A stretch of DNA of 64,000 bases from Rhodococcus yunnanensis NBRC 103083. GTDB taxonomy: Bacteria; Actinomycetota; Actinomycetes; Mycobacteriales; Mycobacteriaceae. Both the position numbers and the translations under genes were made by a program. The stretch is from contig NZ_BCXH01000007.1 in the NCBI RefSeq assembly GCF_001895005.1, forward strand, positions 124,001 to 188,000, given 5' to 3'. How positions within the stretch are numbered: the first letter of the stretch is position 1; each line of letters opens with the position of its first letter. Below, one piece after another: positions 16,978 to 24,905 of this stretch. The notes beneath the pieces were generated by a model. The model was not told the DNA's origin. It saw nothing but the letters and a program-made list of their open reading frames with translations, and did not search any database.

Positions 16978-17560
16978 CCTCCCGCAGCTACCGCGCTCAC
17001 GGATCGCGCACGTCCACAGATGTACCAACCGTGGCGGGAAAAACAAATGGTCAGCAGCATCCTCGCGCGATCGGACTTCGTCGAAGTCAAGGCACCCACG
17101 GAGGAAAATCTCCCTCAGCCGCCATCAGTCGATCCCCTTCCCACGGATCCCCGTAGACCTCGTACGGATTACCAAGTTCGGCCACGCGCGCGAGGCCGGC
17201 GTCGGTGATGTCCGCACGGAAAACTTCGCTATCGGCCAACTCGTCGTCGGTTGCGTTCAGTACGCCAAGACTGCCTTCGAACCCGTTGGCTATTCGACTG
17301 ATTGCGATGTCGTCGGAAACCTCCCACGGTGCCCAAGTTCGGGTGGATTCCATTGCCCATCCGCCGAACCGCAGATATCCTCTGGCTGCGATCTCTGCGA
17401 TCACCTCGAGGATTCTCGCCCTCGTGTACGAAGCGGGTGTTATCCGACGTATGAGGGACGCGAAGGAGCCTACCGGCATCCAGTCGTCCGACATCTCGAA
17501 CAACAGAAAATGCTCGAGTCGTTCGTCGATCATGCGATGTGCACCCTGGCCTTTCCGTCG
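16978..17560. repeat. direct repeat of about 580 bp, second copy at 22616-23170
   Basis: Contains the complete immunity-type gene at 17087 plus about 100 bases beyond its stop codon. The two copies differ at scattered positions only. The shared flank includes the first codons of the PASTA-like lipoprotein gene, which continues at 22600 but is lost here, so the 22.6 kb copy is the more complete arrangement. Confidence 0.8.
17087..17533 (-). CDS. presumed immunity protein (147-residue family), toxin lost
   Basis: 148 residues from ATG 17533 (MIDERLEHFLLFEMSDDWMP). Same family as 4123 with ITPASYTRARILEVIAEIAA, RGYLRFGGWAMESTRTWAPW, RIANGFEGSLG and ELGNPYEVYGDPW. Immediately upstream a frame reads CIQIDGKARVHIA and ends in a TGA that overlaps this ATG: the last residues of a toxin tail (compare KVHTA at 271 and 4563) cut by a TAG. 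The gene is thus an orphan immunity gene. Nearly identical copy at 22727. Confidence 0.72.
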   Translation of the reverse strand: MIDERLEHFLLFEMSDDWMPVGSFASLIRRITPASYTRARILEVIAEIAARGYLRFGGWAMESTRTWAPWEVSDDIAISRIANGFEGSLGVLNATDDELADSEVFRADITDAGLARVAELGNPYEVYGDPWEGDRLMAAEGDFPPWVP

Positions 17561-17649
17561 ATCTGTATACAAATCTATGCCCGACTGCAAAGGAAGGTGC
17601 CTGTCACTGCTGTGGAGTCACCGTCGGCCTTGCGGATGAGGGCGCACAG

Positions 17650-18093
17650 TCAAGGATTCCAAGGAGGGTAGTTGCCACTCCCCTGCTTCGAAGGGTCTGA
17701 CCACCAGGGATTTCCATAAATCTCGTACGGGTCTCCCAGCTCCGCAACACGCACAATTCCTGCTGCGGTTATATCGGCACGAAAGACCTCGGTAAGCGAC
17801 AGCTCACCGTCCGTTGAACTCAGTGCGCCGGGTTCGCCGAGGTATCCGTGAGCAATCCTCTCCATGGCGACGTCGTTGCTGACATCCCACGGCTTCCAAG
17901 TCCCGGATTCCACCGACCAACCACCGAACCGAAGGTAGCCAACCGCTGCAAGTCGGGAGATCACCTCGAGGATCATGCCGCGGCTGTACTCGTCCGGAGA
18001 GATGCTACGGATGTAGTAGTCGAACTCCCCCAGCGACATCCAGTCATCTTCCATCTCGAAAAGCAGGAAATGTTCCAGCCGCTCGTCATTCAT
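17650..18093 (-). CDS. presumed immunity protein (147-residue family) coupled to a membrane protein
   Basis: 147 residues, MNDERLEHFLLFEMEDDWMS, ISPDEYSRGMILEVISRL, GYLRFGGWSVESGTWKPWDV, AHGYLGEPG, ELGDPYEIYGNPW. The ATG overlaps the TGA of the membrane-protein gene at 18090 (ATGA), not a toxin gene. This replaces the usual toxin partner by a small integral membrane protein. Closest to the partial gene at the left window edge. Confidence 0.72.
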   Translation of the reverse strand: MNDERLEHFLLFEMEDDWMSLGEFDYYIRSISPDEYSRGMILEVISRLAAVGYLRFGGWSVESGTWKPWDVSNDVAMERIAHGYLGEPGALSSTDGELSLTEVFRADITAAGIVRVAELGDPYEIYGNPWWSDPSKQGSGNYPPWNP

Positions 18094-18440
18094 GCGATGC
18101 GCACCCTCTCCATCTTGGACTCTCGGCGGGTGCGCGATCCCGTCCGGACGTTCCAGACAATCGCAACAGCCATCGCAACCAGCGGAACGACGATGTAGCA
18201 GGTGCTTATGAACACCACCGTTCCCCAGGCAAGAGGAGCGAGGAGTGCTGCAGAGACGAATTCGGAAGCGGCGTGCTCGAAATCGTCGGTTGCCAAGCCG
18301 ACAGTGAGGGCAAGACCGACGCCGACTACCCAGAGCACGAACGAGACCGGAATCGACCACAACGCCGACATCCGCCAGAGCCGCCCAAAGCTGCCGCGCG
18401 TCCGAGCGTTCCTCGGTCTACTCGCCCCAGATGCAAACAC
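18090..18440 (-). CDS. small integral membrane protein
   Basis: 116 residues from GTG 18440. Two or three membrane segments: SALWSIPVSFVLWVVGVGLA (about 25-48), SAALLAPLAWGTVVFISTCY and IVVPLVAMAVAIVW (about 65-98), then a basic tail (RTGSRTRRESK). No family recognised. Two paralogues occur at 23200 and 25835; all share SALW.IP and a W-G turn after the second span. Overlaps the immunity-type gene downstream by four bases. Confidence 0.68.
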   Translation of the reverse strand: MFASGASRPRNARTRGSFGRLWRMSALWSIPVSFVLWVVGVGLALTVGLATDDFEHAASEFVSAALLAPLAWGTVVFISTCYIVVPLVAMAVAIVWNVRTGSRTRRESKMERVRIA

Positions 18441-18636
18441 GTCGTCTCCTGTCTCGAACTATCGCACGGGTTGATTCCTGGCCCTCTCGATTGGACGTCG
18501 GAGCCGACCGATCGGTTCCACTGCAGCCTCGTCGGCGCTGCACACCGAGGAAGAACGACCCGTTGTCCTTGCCGTAGACCGATTACAGTCGGGGCCCGAG
18601 GTCCAGCAACGTTCACCTGGCACCAGGACAGACGTC

Positions 18637-18762
18637 ATGGCTGCAGACGAGAATCGAAGCACCGTCGAACATCTGATCGACAAGCTCCGCATGGCACTCG
18701 CGACCGGCACCAGGGAGTCGTTTACTGCCCTGCACACCTGGGACGATGGAAATGTTAACTGA
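18637..18762 (+). pseudogene. 5' fragment of the SnoaL/ankyrin gene
   Basis: Starts MAADENRSTVEHLIDKLRMA, close to the protein at 23694, with the same upstream DNA, and runs about 35 matching codons to FTAL.T before diverging to a TGA. The rest of the gene is missing; the IS3-family element begins 17 bases further on. Confidence 0.75.
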
Positions 18763-18858
18763 AACATCAGGGCCGCTGTCGCGTGTCCCCGGTGAACGAG
18801 GCCAGGGCGTTTTAGAGTCTTGTTGCCCGTGAACAGGGCAGATAGGACACTGAGGAAC

Positions 18859-19140
18859 ATGGCTGGACGGAAGCGGAATTCCGCAGAGGACATCGTCCGC
18901 AAGCTGCAGCGTGCAGACGAGCTCACTGCGATGGGCAAGACTCAGGACGAGGTCGCCGCTGAGCTCGAGGTGTCGTCGGCGACGCTGTACAACTGGCGCC
19001 GCCAATACAGCGGGATGGACACCGACGCGGCGAAAGAGCTCAAGGAACTGCGCGAGCAGAACAGCAAACTCAAGCGGTTGCTCGCCGAAGCCGAGCTGGA
19101 GAAGGATGCGTTGCGGGAGGTGGCGAAGGGAAAATTTTAG
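18859..19140 (+). CDS. IS3-family transposase OrfA
   Basis: 93 residues, MAGRKRNSAEDIVRKLQRAD, a helix-turn-helix (VAAELEVSSATLYNWRRQYS) followed by a leucine-zipper helix (KELKELREQNSKLKRLLAEA) as in IS3 OrfA proteins, which bind the inverted repeats. The gene ends at GGGAAAATTTTAG, a run suited to the -1 slippage by which IS3 elements make the OrfAB fusion; the -1 frame continues as ILGPAAKRAAVDML. Confidence 0.88.
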   Translation: MAGRKRNSAEDIVRKLQRADELTAMGKTQDEVAAELEVSSATLYNWRRQYSGMDTDAAKELKELREQNSKLKRLLAEAELEKDALREVAKGKF

Positions 19141-20028
19141 GCCCAGCCGCCAAACGCGCTGCTGTGGACATGCTCGTCACGACGATGAACATGTCGAAAC
19201 GGCTCGCGTGCACAGCAGTTGGGCTTGCCCGCTCAACCTACTCCCGCATCCCTATCGCGCAGACCCCTGCCGACCCGGACGCGGCCCTGAGAACGCTTCT
19301 GCGTGAGTACGCACGTATGAACCCGCTGCACGGCTTCCGGCGGGCCTGGGCGCACATGAGGCATGACAAAGGCATGCAGGTGAACAAGAAGAAAATCCAC
19401 CGCCTCTGGAAAGAGGAAGGCCTACAGGTGCGGATCTACCACCCACGCAAACGCGCGGGAATCAGTTCCTGCCCGCAGATCGAAGCCGATGCTCCGAAGG
19501 TGGTGTGGGCTATGGATTTTCAGTTCGACTCCACGATCGACGGGAAGGCGATCAAGATCGCGTCGGTGATCGACGAGCACACTCGTGAGTCGCTGTTGAA
19601 CATCGTCGAGAGGTCGATCACTGCGCAGAGGTTGACCGACGAGCTGGATAAGGTGTTCGCGCCCAAGGGGTGGACCGCCGTTGGTGTTGCGGATGGACAA
19701 CGGTCCGGAGTTCATTTCGCATGTGCTGCAACAGTTCTGCCGTGACCGAGTTGGTATTTCGTACATCCCGCCGGGGACGCCGTGGAACAACGGGCACATC
19801 GAGTCTGGGGGCACCTCCCTCTGGGGGATCAACAACCGTCTTCGGAAGGAGTGCCTGAACCGCAACTATTGGACGAGCTTGCTCGAAGCTCGGGTTGTGA
19901 TCGAGGACTTCAAGGACGACCACAACAACCGGCATCGCCACTCTTCGCTCGGCTACCTCACGCCGGCCGAGTACGCTGCCCAGTGCACCCACAACCATCG
20001 ACCGGTCGAGGGTTGCGAGATCGACTGA
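19126..20028 (+). pseudogene. IS3-family transposase OrfB, frameshifted
   Basis: The OrfB frame (MNMSKRLACTAVGLARSTYS, HGFRRAWAHMR, KIHRLWKEEGL) contains the first catalytic aspartate in VVWAMDFQFD. One base too many or too few near 19680 throws it out of frame; the next frame carries RMDNGPEF with the second aspartate, and NNGHIES with the glutamate. Directly after the glutamate about eight extra residues (GGTSLWGI) replace the usual F before NNRLRKECL. With both defects the element should not move by itself. Confidence 0.82.
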
Positions 20029-20083
20029 AACCAATCACACCGTGGCTCTAGAACGCGGTGGTCCGACTATCGGGGACCTGCCA

Positions 20084-20231
20084 CTGCCTTTTCTGAGATC
20101 ACCTCGAGAAGGCGATGTCTCGAGTAGGACGAAGGTGTGATCCGTCGTATCAACGAAGCGAACGCACCCACCGGCATCCAATCGCCCGACATGTCGTACA
20201 ACAGGAAGTGCTCGAGCCTCTTGTCGATCAC
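20084..20231 (-). pseudogene. 5' fragment of an immunity-type gene cut by the IS element
   Basis: Forty-nine codons from GTG 20231, IDKRLEHFLLYDMSGDWMPV, GAFASLIRRITPSSYSRHRL, LEVIS, then the IS element's right end. Seventh member of the 147-residue family. The remaining two thirds are not found on the other side of the element. Confidence 0.78.
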
Positions 20232-20302
20232 GTTCACCAGCTTCTCCGCTCCCTACATCGCATGTCTACTGCGAAGGTTCCGCACGACAGCTCATCAACT
20301 GC

Positions 20303-20746
20303 TCAAGGCTGCCAAGGAGGAAACTCACCCTCAGCCCGCACCAAGGGATTCGCTTCCCAAGGATCCCCGTAGAGCTCGAAAGGATTACCGAGTTCTTGGA
20401 CCAACCGCTCTCCTGCAGGAGTGATGCCGGCCCGGAACACCTCGGTAAGTGCCAATTGGCGGTCGGTCCCATCCAGAACGCCAGGCTCACCGTCGAAGCC
20501 GTTCGCGATCCGTTCCAATGCAACATCACCGGCAACTTTCCACGGCTTCCACGTTCCGGTGTCCCTCGACCACCCGCCGTACTCGAGGTAGCCCTTCGTT
20601 GCGAGTTCGGCGATCACCTCGAGTACCGCAGCTCGTGAATAGTCCCCCGGGGTGATTTGACGTATGTACGAGGCGAACTCGCCCGCCGGCATCCAGTCGT
20701 CGGACATATCGTAAAGCAGGAAATGTTCAAGCGTCTTGTCGATCAT
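20303..20746 (-). CDS. presumed immunity protein (147-residue family) behind frameshifted toxin
   Basis: 147 residues, MIDKTLEHFLLYDMSDDWMP, ITPGDYSRAAVLEVIAELAT, KGYLEYGGWSRDTGTWKPW, RIANGFDGEPGVLDGTDRQL, ELGNPFELYGDPW. Overlaps the toxin stop by ATGA. Closest relative: 4123, behind the orphan tail. Its continued integrity next to a broken toxin fits selection for protection against relatives that still carry the toxin, but that is inference. Confidence 0.76.
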   Translation of the reverse strand: MIDKTLEHFLLYDMSDDWMPAGEFASYIRQITPGDYSRAAVLEVIAELATKGYLEYGGWSRDTGTWKPWKVAGDVALERIANGFDGEPGVLDGTDRQLALTEVFRAGITPAGERLVQELGNPFELYGDPWEANPLVRAEGEFPPWQP

Positions 20747-21704
20747 GCGATGTGCACCTTCACTCGTACGCCGCCTGAATAGTTGATGTCCAGCGTGGCA
20801 CCTCCCGGATGGCTGCTCTCGCGCATCCGGATCTCTGTGCCGTCAGGTAGTTCTACGACCCTTCCAGGGTAGCTTCCCTGATCGACAGCTCGTCCTTCCG
20901 CGGTCAACGAATCCCACAGTTCGCGGATCTCAGCCTCTGAATCGACCTGTCGGACCCTTGAATTCCTGCCCGGTACCGTTGCTTCCTGGATCTGATCCTT
21001 CACGCCAGCCTCGTCGACCGGCCCCGTGTTTTCGAAGAACGAACTCGGAACAGCATTTTCGATAATGCCCCAGGCGTCGATTCCGAACTCATCGACCAAC
21101 GCGAACAGGATCGCCCCTGCCGACACGACTCCGGTCGCAATCAGAGCCGATACTGCCGCATCGATCAGAAATGCGAGTCCAATTACAACGGGAACGAAGC
21201 CCCGCATGCCACCTTCTGCCTTGAACTCCTTCAGGCATCGTTCTAAAGCCAGCGCTGCAGTTACATCTGCCCGGATCAACTCGGTCAAGCAGCGCCCGAC
21301 CTCACGTTTGTGCTGTTGAAGCGCATCGTCATTGTCGCCACCGCCTAGCACCGACCACTGCTCGTCGACTGTCAAACCCTCTTCCTCGGCCGTCGCAATG
21401 GCTCGGAGGAGTGCGATTCTGCAATCGCCACTGCCTGAAGCTCGGACGTGAGCACAGACGCCATTGACTTTGTCGCCTGTGACAGGTCCTCTGTTCGACG
21501 AAATTCTGCAGACGACCAATCGGATGCAGCAGACTGCGCCGGTCCGGTCCACGCGCAGGAATCGCGAAGCCTCATCAGAGCCCGTGGAGCTCGCGAACCT
21601 CTTTCCGACACAAACTCCGACAGTTCGTTCAGCTTGTCGGCATCCGCAAGTCCCCGTTCGGGTGCCCAGCCGGCAACGACGCTTTTCGTAAAGGCGACTT
21701 TCAA
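20743..21704 (-). pseudogene. T7SS-type toxin-like gene, frameshifted paralogue of 271-1233
   Basis: Begins with TTG 21704 overlapping the stop of the EspC-like gene (TTGA) and reads KSVVAGWAPERGLADADKLN in step with KSVILGWAPE of the intact copy. Near 21420 the frame breaks; the second frame resumes IALLRAIATAEEEGLTVDEQ, the hydrophobic hairpin (GFVPVVIGLAFLIDAAVSAL, IATGVVSAGAILFALVDEFG) and the tail RQVDSEAEIRELWDSL, VVELPDGTEIRMRE, HPGGATLDINY, KVHIA. A single indel would restore the gene, so phase variation or sequencing error are both possible. Confidence 0.76.
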
Positions 21705-22042
21705 CTCGCCTGCCCACGAGGGTCTCCGTACGCAGCTGCTTGCTTCAGCGCCTGAGCGAATTCGGCGTCGACTTGCTGGTATCCCTGCGCGCTCTGCTCG
21801 ACGTTGTCGGCGAACTCCAGAAGCCGCGTCGAGGCCGATTCGATACTTGCCGAAATGATGGGACGAATCTGGGCCAGCACTGCTGCAATAGCGGAACCTG
21901 ACACACACTCCACGTCGAACTGCACGTTCGAGGCTGCGACTGAAAATGCATCAGCATCGATCCGCAGGTCTTCTGCCACTGAGCGAAGACTTGCCGGATC
22001 TGCCTCCAACGGGACGAACTCACTCCCAACCTCGTCCGCCAT
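21701..22042 (-). CDS. EspC-like T7SS secretion partner
   Basis: 113 residues from ATG 22042, placed by GAGGGGGA five bases upstream (the frame is open 10 codons further). Helical throughout: LEADPASLRSVAEDLRIDAD, RPIISASIESASTRLLEFAD. The C-terminal helix holds GYQQVDAEFAQAL with the YxxxD export signal (YQQVD). Size and plan match EspC-type ESX-1 secretion-associated proteins. Coupled to the toxin by the TTGA overlap, it probably forms the export-competent pair with the toxin's helical N-terminus. Confidence 0.78.
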   Translation of the reverse strand: MADEVGSEFVPLEADPASLRSVAEDLRIDADAFSVAASNVQFDVECVSGSAIAAVLAQIRPIISASIESASTRLLEFADNVEQSAQGYQQVDAEFAQALKQAAAYGDPRGQAS

Positions 22043-22145
22043 CGAGTCCCCCTCAGCGTCCACGTAGACCACCCCATGTCTTTAGACGCGCGCCACCGAC
22101 GATCGGTTCCACGCGGGAGGGCTCAATGATTAATAACGAGGGCAG

Positions 22146-22669
22146 TCAAGTACCTGTTCGGGAAGTCTTCGGGTATCTCTCGTGGGAACGCACGTCAGCA
22201 GTTGTTGGCTCGCCGATCTTGACGACAGAGAGCACGGCATCACCCTCTTCGATCGGGGCACCGACGCCTGGAGTCTGATCGACGACGGTGCAGTTCGAAT
22301 CGTTGAGCTGGCTGCGACGAGCACCGGTGGCGTCTTCGCTACGCGAGAAGAACACTCCCGCATCCTGAATCAAGTTCTGGGCGACCTGGAGGTTCATACA
22401 CACCACTGGCGGCACAAGACAGCCGCAGCTACAGCTTCTGGAGTGACGGCAACTGGCGGTACCACGGCCGGTTCCGGTGCGGGCGCGACCGGAGGCACCG
22501 TTGCTGTCGGCATCGTCGTGGATGCATCCGCAATTGTCGAGGTGATTGTCGACGCTTCACCCGTCACCGACGGTTCGTCAGTGGATCCGCACGCCGCGAC
22601 GACGCCCGCTAGCGCCACCCCGCAGCTACCGCGTTCACGGATCGCGCAGCACGTCCACAGATGTACCAC
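22146..22669 (-). pseudogene. PASTA-like lipoprotein gene, frameshifted paralogue of 7189
   Basis: The first frame has a signal sequence (CGVALAGVVAAC, lipobox VAAC) and a Thr/Pro/Ala linker (VTGEASTITSTIADASTT, PPVAPAPEPAVVPP) ending EAVAAAVL. One base off near 22405, the next frame carries the PASTA-like unit VVCMNLQVAQNLIQDAG, VVDQTPGVGAPIEEGDAVL. At the end the usual stop is replaced and the frame runs on for about 15 codons. Confidence 0.72.
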
Positions 22670-22726
22670 CGTGGTGGAAAAAACAAATGGTCAGCAGCAT
22701 CCTCGCGCGATCAGACTTCGTCGAAG

Positions 22727-23173
22727 TCAAGGCACCCACGGAGGGAAATTTCCCTCAGCCGCCATCAGTCGATTCCCTTCCCACGGATCCCCGTAGACCT
22801 CGTACGGATTACCGAGTTCGGCCAAGCGCGCGAGGCCGGCGTCAGTAATATCCGCACGGAAAACTTCGCTATCGGCCAGCTCGTTGTCGGTTGCGTTCAA
22901 TACGCCAAGACTGCCTTCGAACCCGTTGGCTATTCGACTGATTGCGATGTCGTTGGAAACCTCCCACGGTTCCCAAGTTCGGGTGGATTCCATCGCCCAT
23001 CCACCGAAGCGCAGATATCCTCTGGCTGCGATCTCTGCGATCACCTCGAGGATTCTCGCCCTCGTGTACGAAGCGGGTGTTATCCGACGTATGAGGGACG
23101 CGAACGAGCCAACCGGCATCCAATCGTCGGACATTTCAAGTAACAGAAAGTGCTCGAGCCGTTTGTTGATCAT
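22727..23173 (-). CDS. presumed immunity protein (147-residue family), toxin lost
   Basis: 148 residues, MINKRLEHFLLLEMSDDWMP, almost the same protein as 17087 (differences such as WEPW for WAPW and RLAEL for RVAEL). Part of the 580-bp direct repeat. Just upstream lies the small membrane-protein gene at 23200, separated by 26 bases, so the ATGA coupling seen at 18090 is lost here. No toxin remains. Confidence 0.72.
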   Translation of the reverse strand: MINKRLEHFLLLEMSDDWMPVGSFASLIRRITPASYTRARILEVIAEIAARGYLRFGGWAMESTRTWEPWEVSNDIAISRIANGFEGSLGVLNATDNELADSEVFRADITDAGLARLAELGNPYEVYGDPWEGNRLMAAEGNFPPWVP

Positions 23174-23199
23174 GTTCGGTGCACCATTCTGTGTCGACG

Positions 23200-23460
23200 T
23201 TAGGCGGACTCTCGGTGGATGCGGGATCCCGTCCGGAAGTATTTGACAATCGCAACAGCCGTCGCAACCAGCGGAACGACGATGTAGCAGCTGCCGATGA
23301 ACACCATCGCTCCCCAGACAAGAGGTGCAAGGAATGCTGCATTCACGAATCCGGAAGCAGAGTGCTCGAAATCGTCGGTTGCCAAGCCGACAGTGAGGGC
23401 AAGACCTACCCCGACTACACACAGCATGAACGAGACCGGAATCGCCCACAATGCCGACAT
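23200..23460 (-). CDS. small integral membrane protein, paralogue 2
   Basis: 86 residues from ATG 23460 (MSALWAIPVSFMLCVVGVGL), with spans SAFLAPLVWGAMVFIGSCYI-like at 45-65 and IVVPLVATAVAIV after it, ending TGSRIHRESA. Compared with 18090 the N-terminal 25 codons are out of frame owing to a small deletion next to TTTGGTTGATG, so the protein is either shorter or damaged. Confidence 0.55.
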   Translation of the reverse strand: MSALWAIPVSFMLCVVGVGLALTVGLATDDFEHSASGFVNAAFLAPLVWGAMVFIGSCYIVVPLVATAVAIVKYFRTGSRIHRESA

Positions 23461-23693
23461 CAACCAAAGTTGCCGCGCAAGCGAGCGTTCGTCGACCCAC
23501 TCGCACCGGATGCACTCACGTCGTCTCCTGTCGAGAAAAGTCGCAAGTTCATTCCTTTCGCTCTTGATTGGACATCGGAATTGGACGTCCGAGGCGACTG
23601 AACGGTTCCACAGCAATCTTGTGAAGGCTGACCTTGGATTACAGTCAGCAGCCGAGGACCAGTAAACTTCGCTCCCGCACGAGGACAGACATC

Positions 23694-24764
23694 ATGGCTG
23701 CAGACGAGAATCGAAGCACGGTCGACCGTCTGATCGACAAGCTCCGCATAGCACTCGCGACCGGCACCAAGGAGTCGTTCACTGCGCTACTCACCGAAGA
23801 CGTCCGCTGGGGATCGGCTCACGAATGCACCACGCGTGAGCAGGCCGGCAATCATTACGCAACGTTGCTCGCCGACGGCATCAGGCTCCGCATCACCGAC
23901 GTCGAGGAGACCGCCACACCCGAGCCGGAGCGCCGGATCATGTTGCGTATCGACGTCAACACCTCGGAACCGAACGACTCTCCTCCGGCCATGCGGGTTC
24001 GGCTCACTATCCGCGAGAATCTGATCTCCGACATCTGCATCCTGGACGAACCAACAACTGCCGAAGTCCATCAAGCCGCAGCCAGCGCAGTCCACGACGG
24101 TGACCCCGAAACCCTGCAGCAGCTACTCGCCGGACACCCCGACCTCGCGGCCATGCGGCTACCCGGCCGCGGCAGTCGAACGTTGCTGCACATAGCCACC
24201 GACTGGCCCGGCCACTTCCCCCGCGTCGCGGAATCGATTGCGTTGTTGATTGCCTCGGGCGCGGATCCCGACAGTCCATTCCTCGGCGCACACAGCGAAA
24301 CGCCGCTGCACTGGGCCGCGAGCTGCGATGACGTCGCTGCCATCGACGCACTCCTCGACGCCGGAGCCGACATCGAGGCGCGCGGCGGCGTCATCGGCGG
24401 CGGAACCCCGATATCCGACGCCACCGCATTCGGCCAGTGGAACGCCGCACGTCGCCTCCTCGAACGCGGAGCAACCACAACCCTGTTCGACGCGTCCTGC
24501 CTCGGGCAGGTGGATGCCGTCGAACATGCACTCGCGTCGGAACATCCGACGCCCGAGGACATCACCAGTAGCTTCTGGGGTGCGTGCCACGGTGGCCAGA
24601 TCGGCACCGCATCGGTATTGCTCGATCACGGCGCAGGCATCAACTGGATCGGCTACGACGGACTCAGTCCCCTCGACGCTGCACGCCGCTCCGAGGCCGA
24701 CGACGTCGTCCGTTGGCTCGAACGCATCGCAGCCTCAACCGACCCAGTCGATCCCGACAGCTGA
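23694..24764 (+). CDS. SnoaL-like domain fused to ankyrin repeats
   Basis: 356 residues from ATG 23694. Residues 1-115 fit the SnoaL/NTF2-like fold (RLIDKLRIALATGTKESFTA, LLTEDVRWGSAHECTTREQA, ENLISDICILDEP). Residues 125-350 are ankyrin repeats: SRTLLHIATDWPGHFPRVAE, ALLIASGADPDSPF, ETPLHWAASCDDVAAIDALL, DAGADIEA, ASVLLDHGAGINWIGYDGLS. No signal peptide, so cytoplasmic. Ankyrin proteins often bind other proteins; in polymorphic toxin islands they can be immunity proteins. A duplicated 5' end of this gene lies at 18637 with the same neighbours. Confidence 0.8.
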   Translation: MAADENRSTVDRLIDKLRIALATGTKESFTALLTEDVRWGSAHECTTREQAGNHYATLLADGIRLRITDVEETATPEPERRIMLRIDVNTSEPNDSPPAMRVRLTIRENLISDICILDEPTTAEVHQAAASAVHDGDPETLQQLLAGHPDLAAMRLPGRGSRTLLHIATDWPGHFPRVAESIALLIASGADPDSPFLGAHSETPLHWAASCDDVAAIDALLDAGADIEARGGVIGGGTPISDATAFGQWNAARRLLERGATTTLFDASCLGQVDAVEHALASEHPTPEDITSSFWGACHGGQIGTASVLLDHGAGINWIGYDGLSPLDAARRSEADDVVRWLERIAASTDPVDPDS

Positions 24765-24905
24765 ATCAGACCAACATCGCCAGATGCGCGACCCTAGATG
24801 CGGTCGAGCCGACGCATGGCTGTCGGACCCCTCCGCTACAGTGAAGTTATCGGGCCGAGCCACCAGGCCGCCCACATTCCCAGCACCAATTCTCGAAGGA
24901 CACCT

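Larger units (their letters stand above)
18779..20083 (+). mobile_element. IS3-family insertion sequence, 1305 bp
   Basis: Imperfect terminal inverted repeats: left TCGCGTGTCCCCG, right end read inward TGGCAGGTCCCCG, and both ends also share a GCGTTYTAGAG block a little further in. The trinucleotide CTG flanks both sides (18776-18778 and 20084-20086), a 3-bp target duplication as usual for IS3 elements. It carries orfA and a broken orfB. The flanks are fragments of two different genes, so a deletion happened at or next to the element after or during insertion. Confidence 0.75.

Noticed and set aside
19805..19831. Extra bases in the transposase gene considered as a separate small mobile element
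   Set aside because: Only about 21 bases, without inverted ends or target duplication that could be recognised; left as an in-frame insertion.
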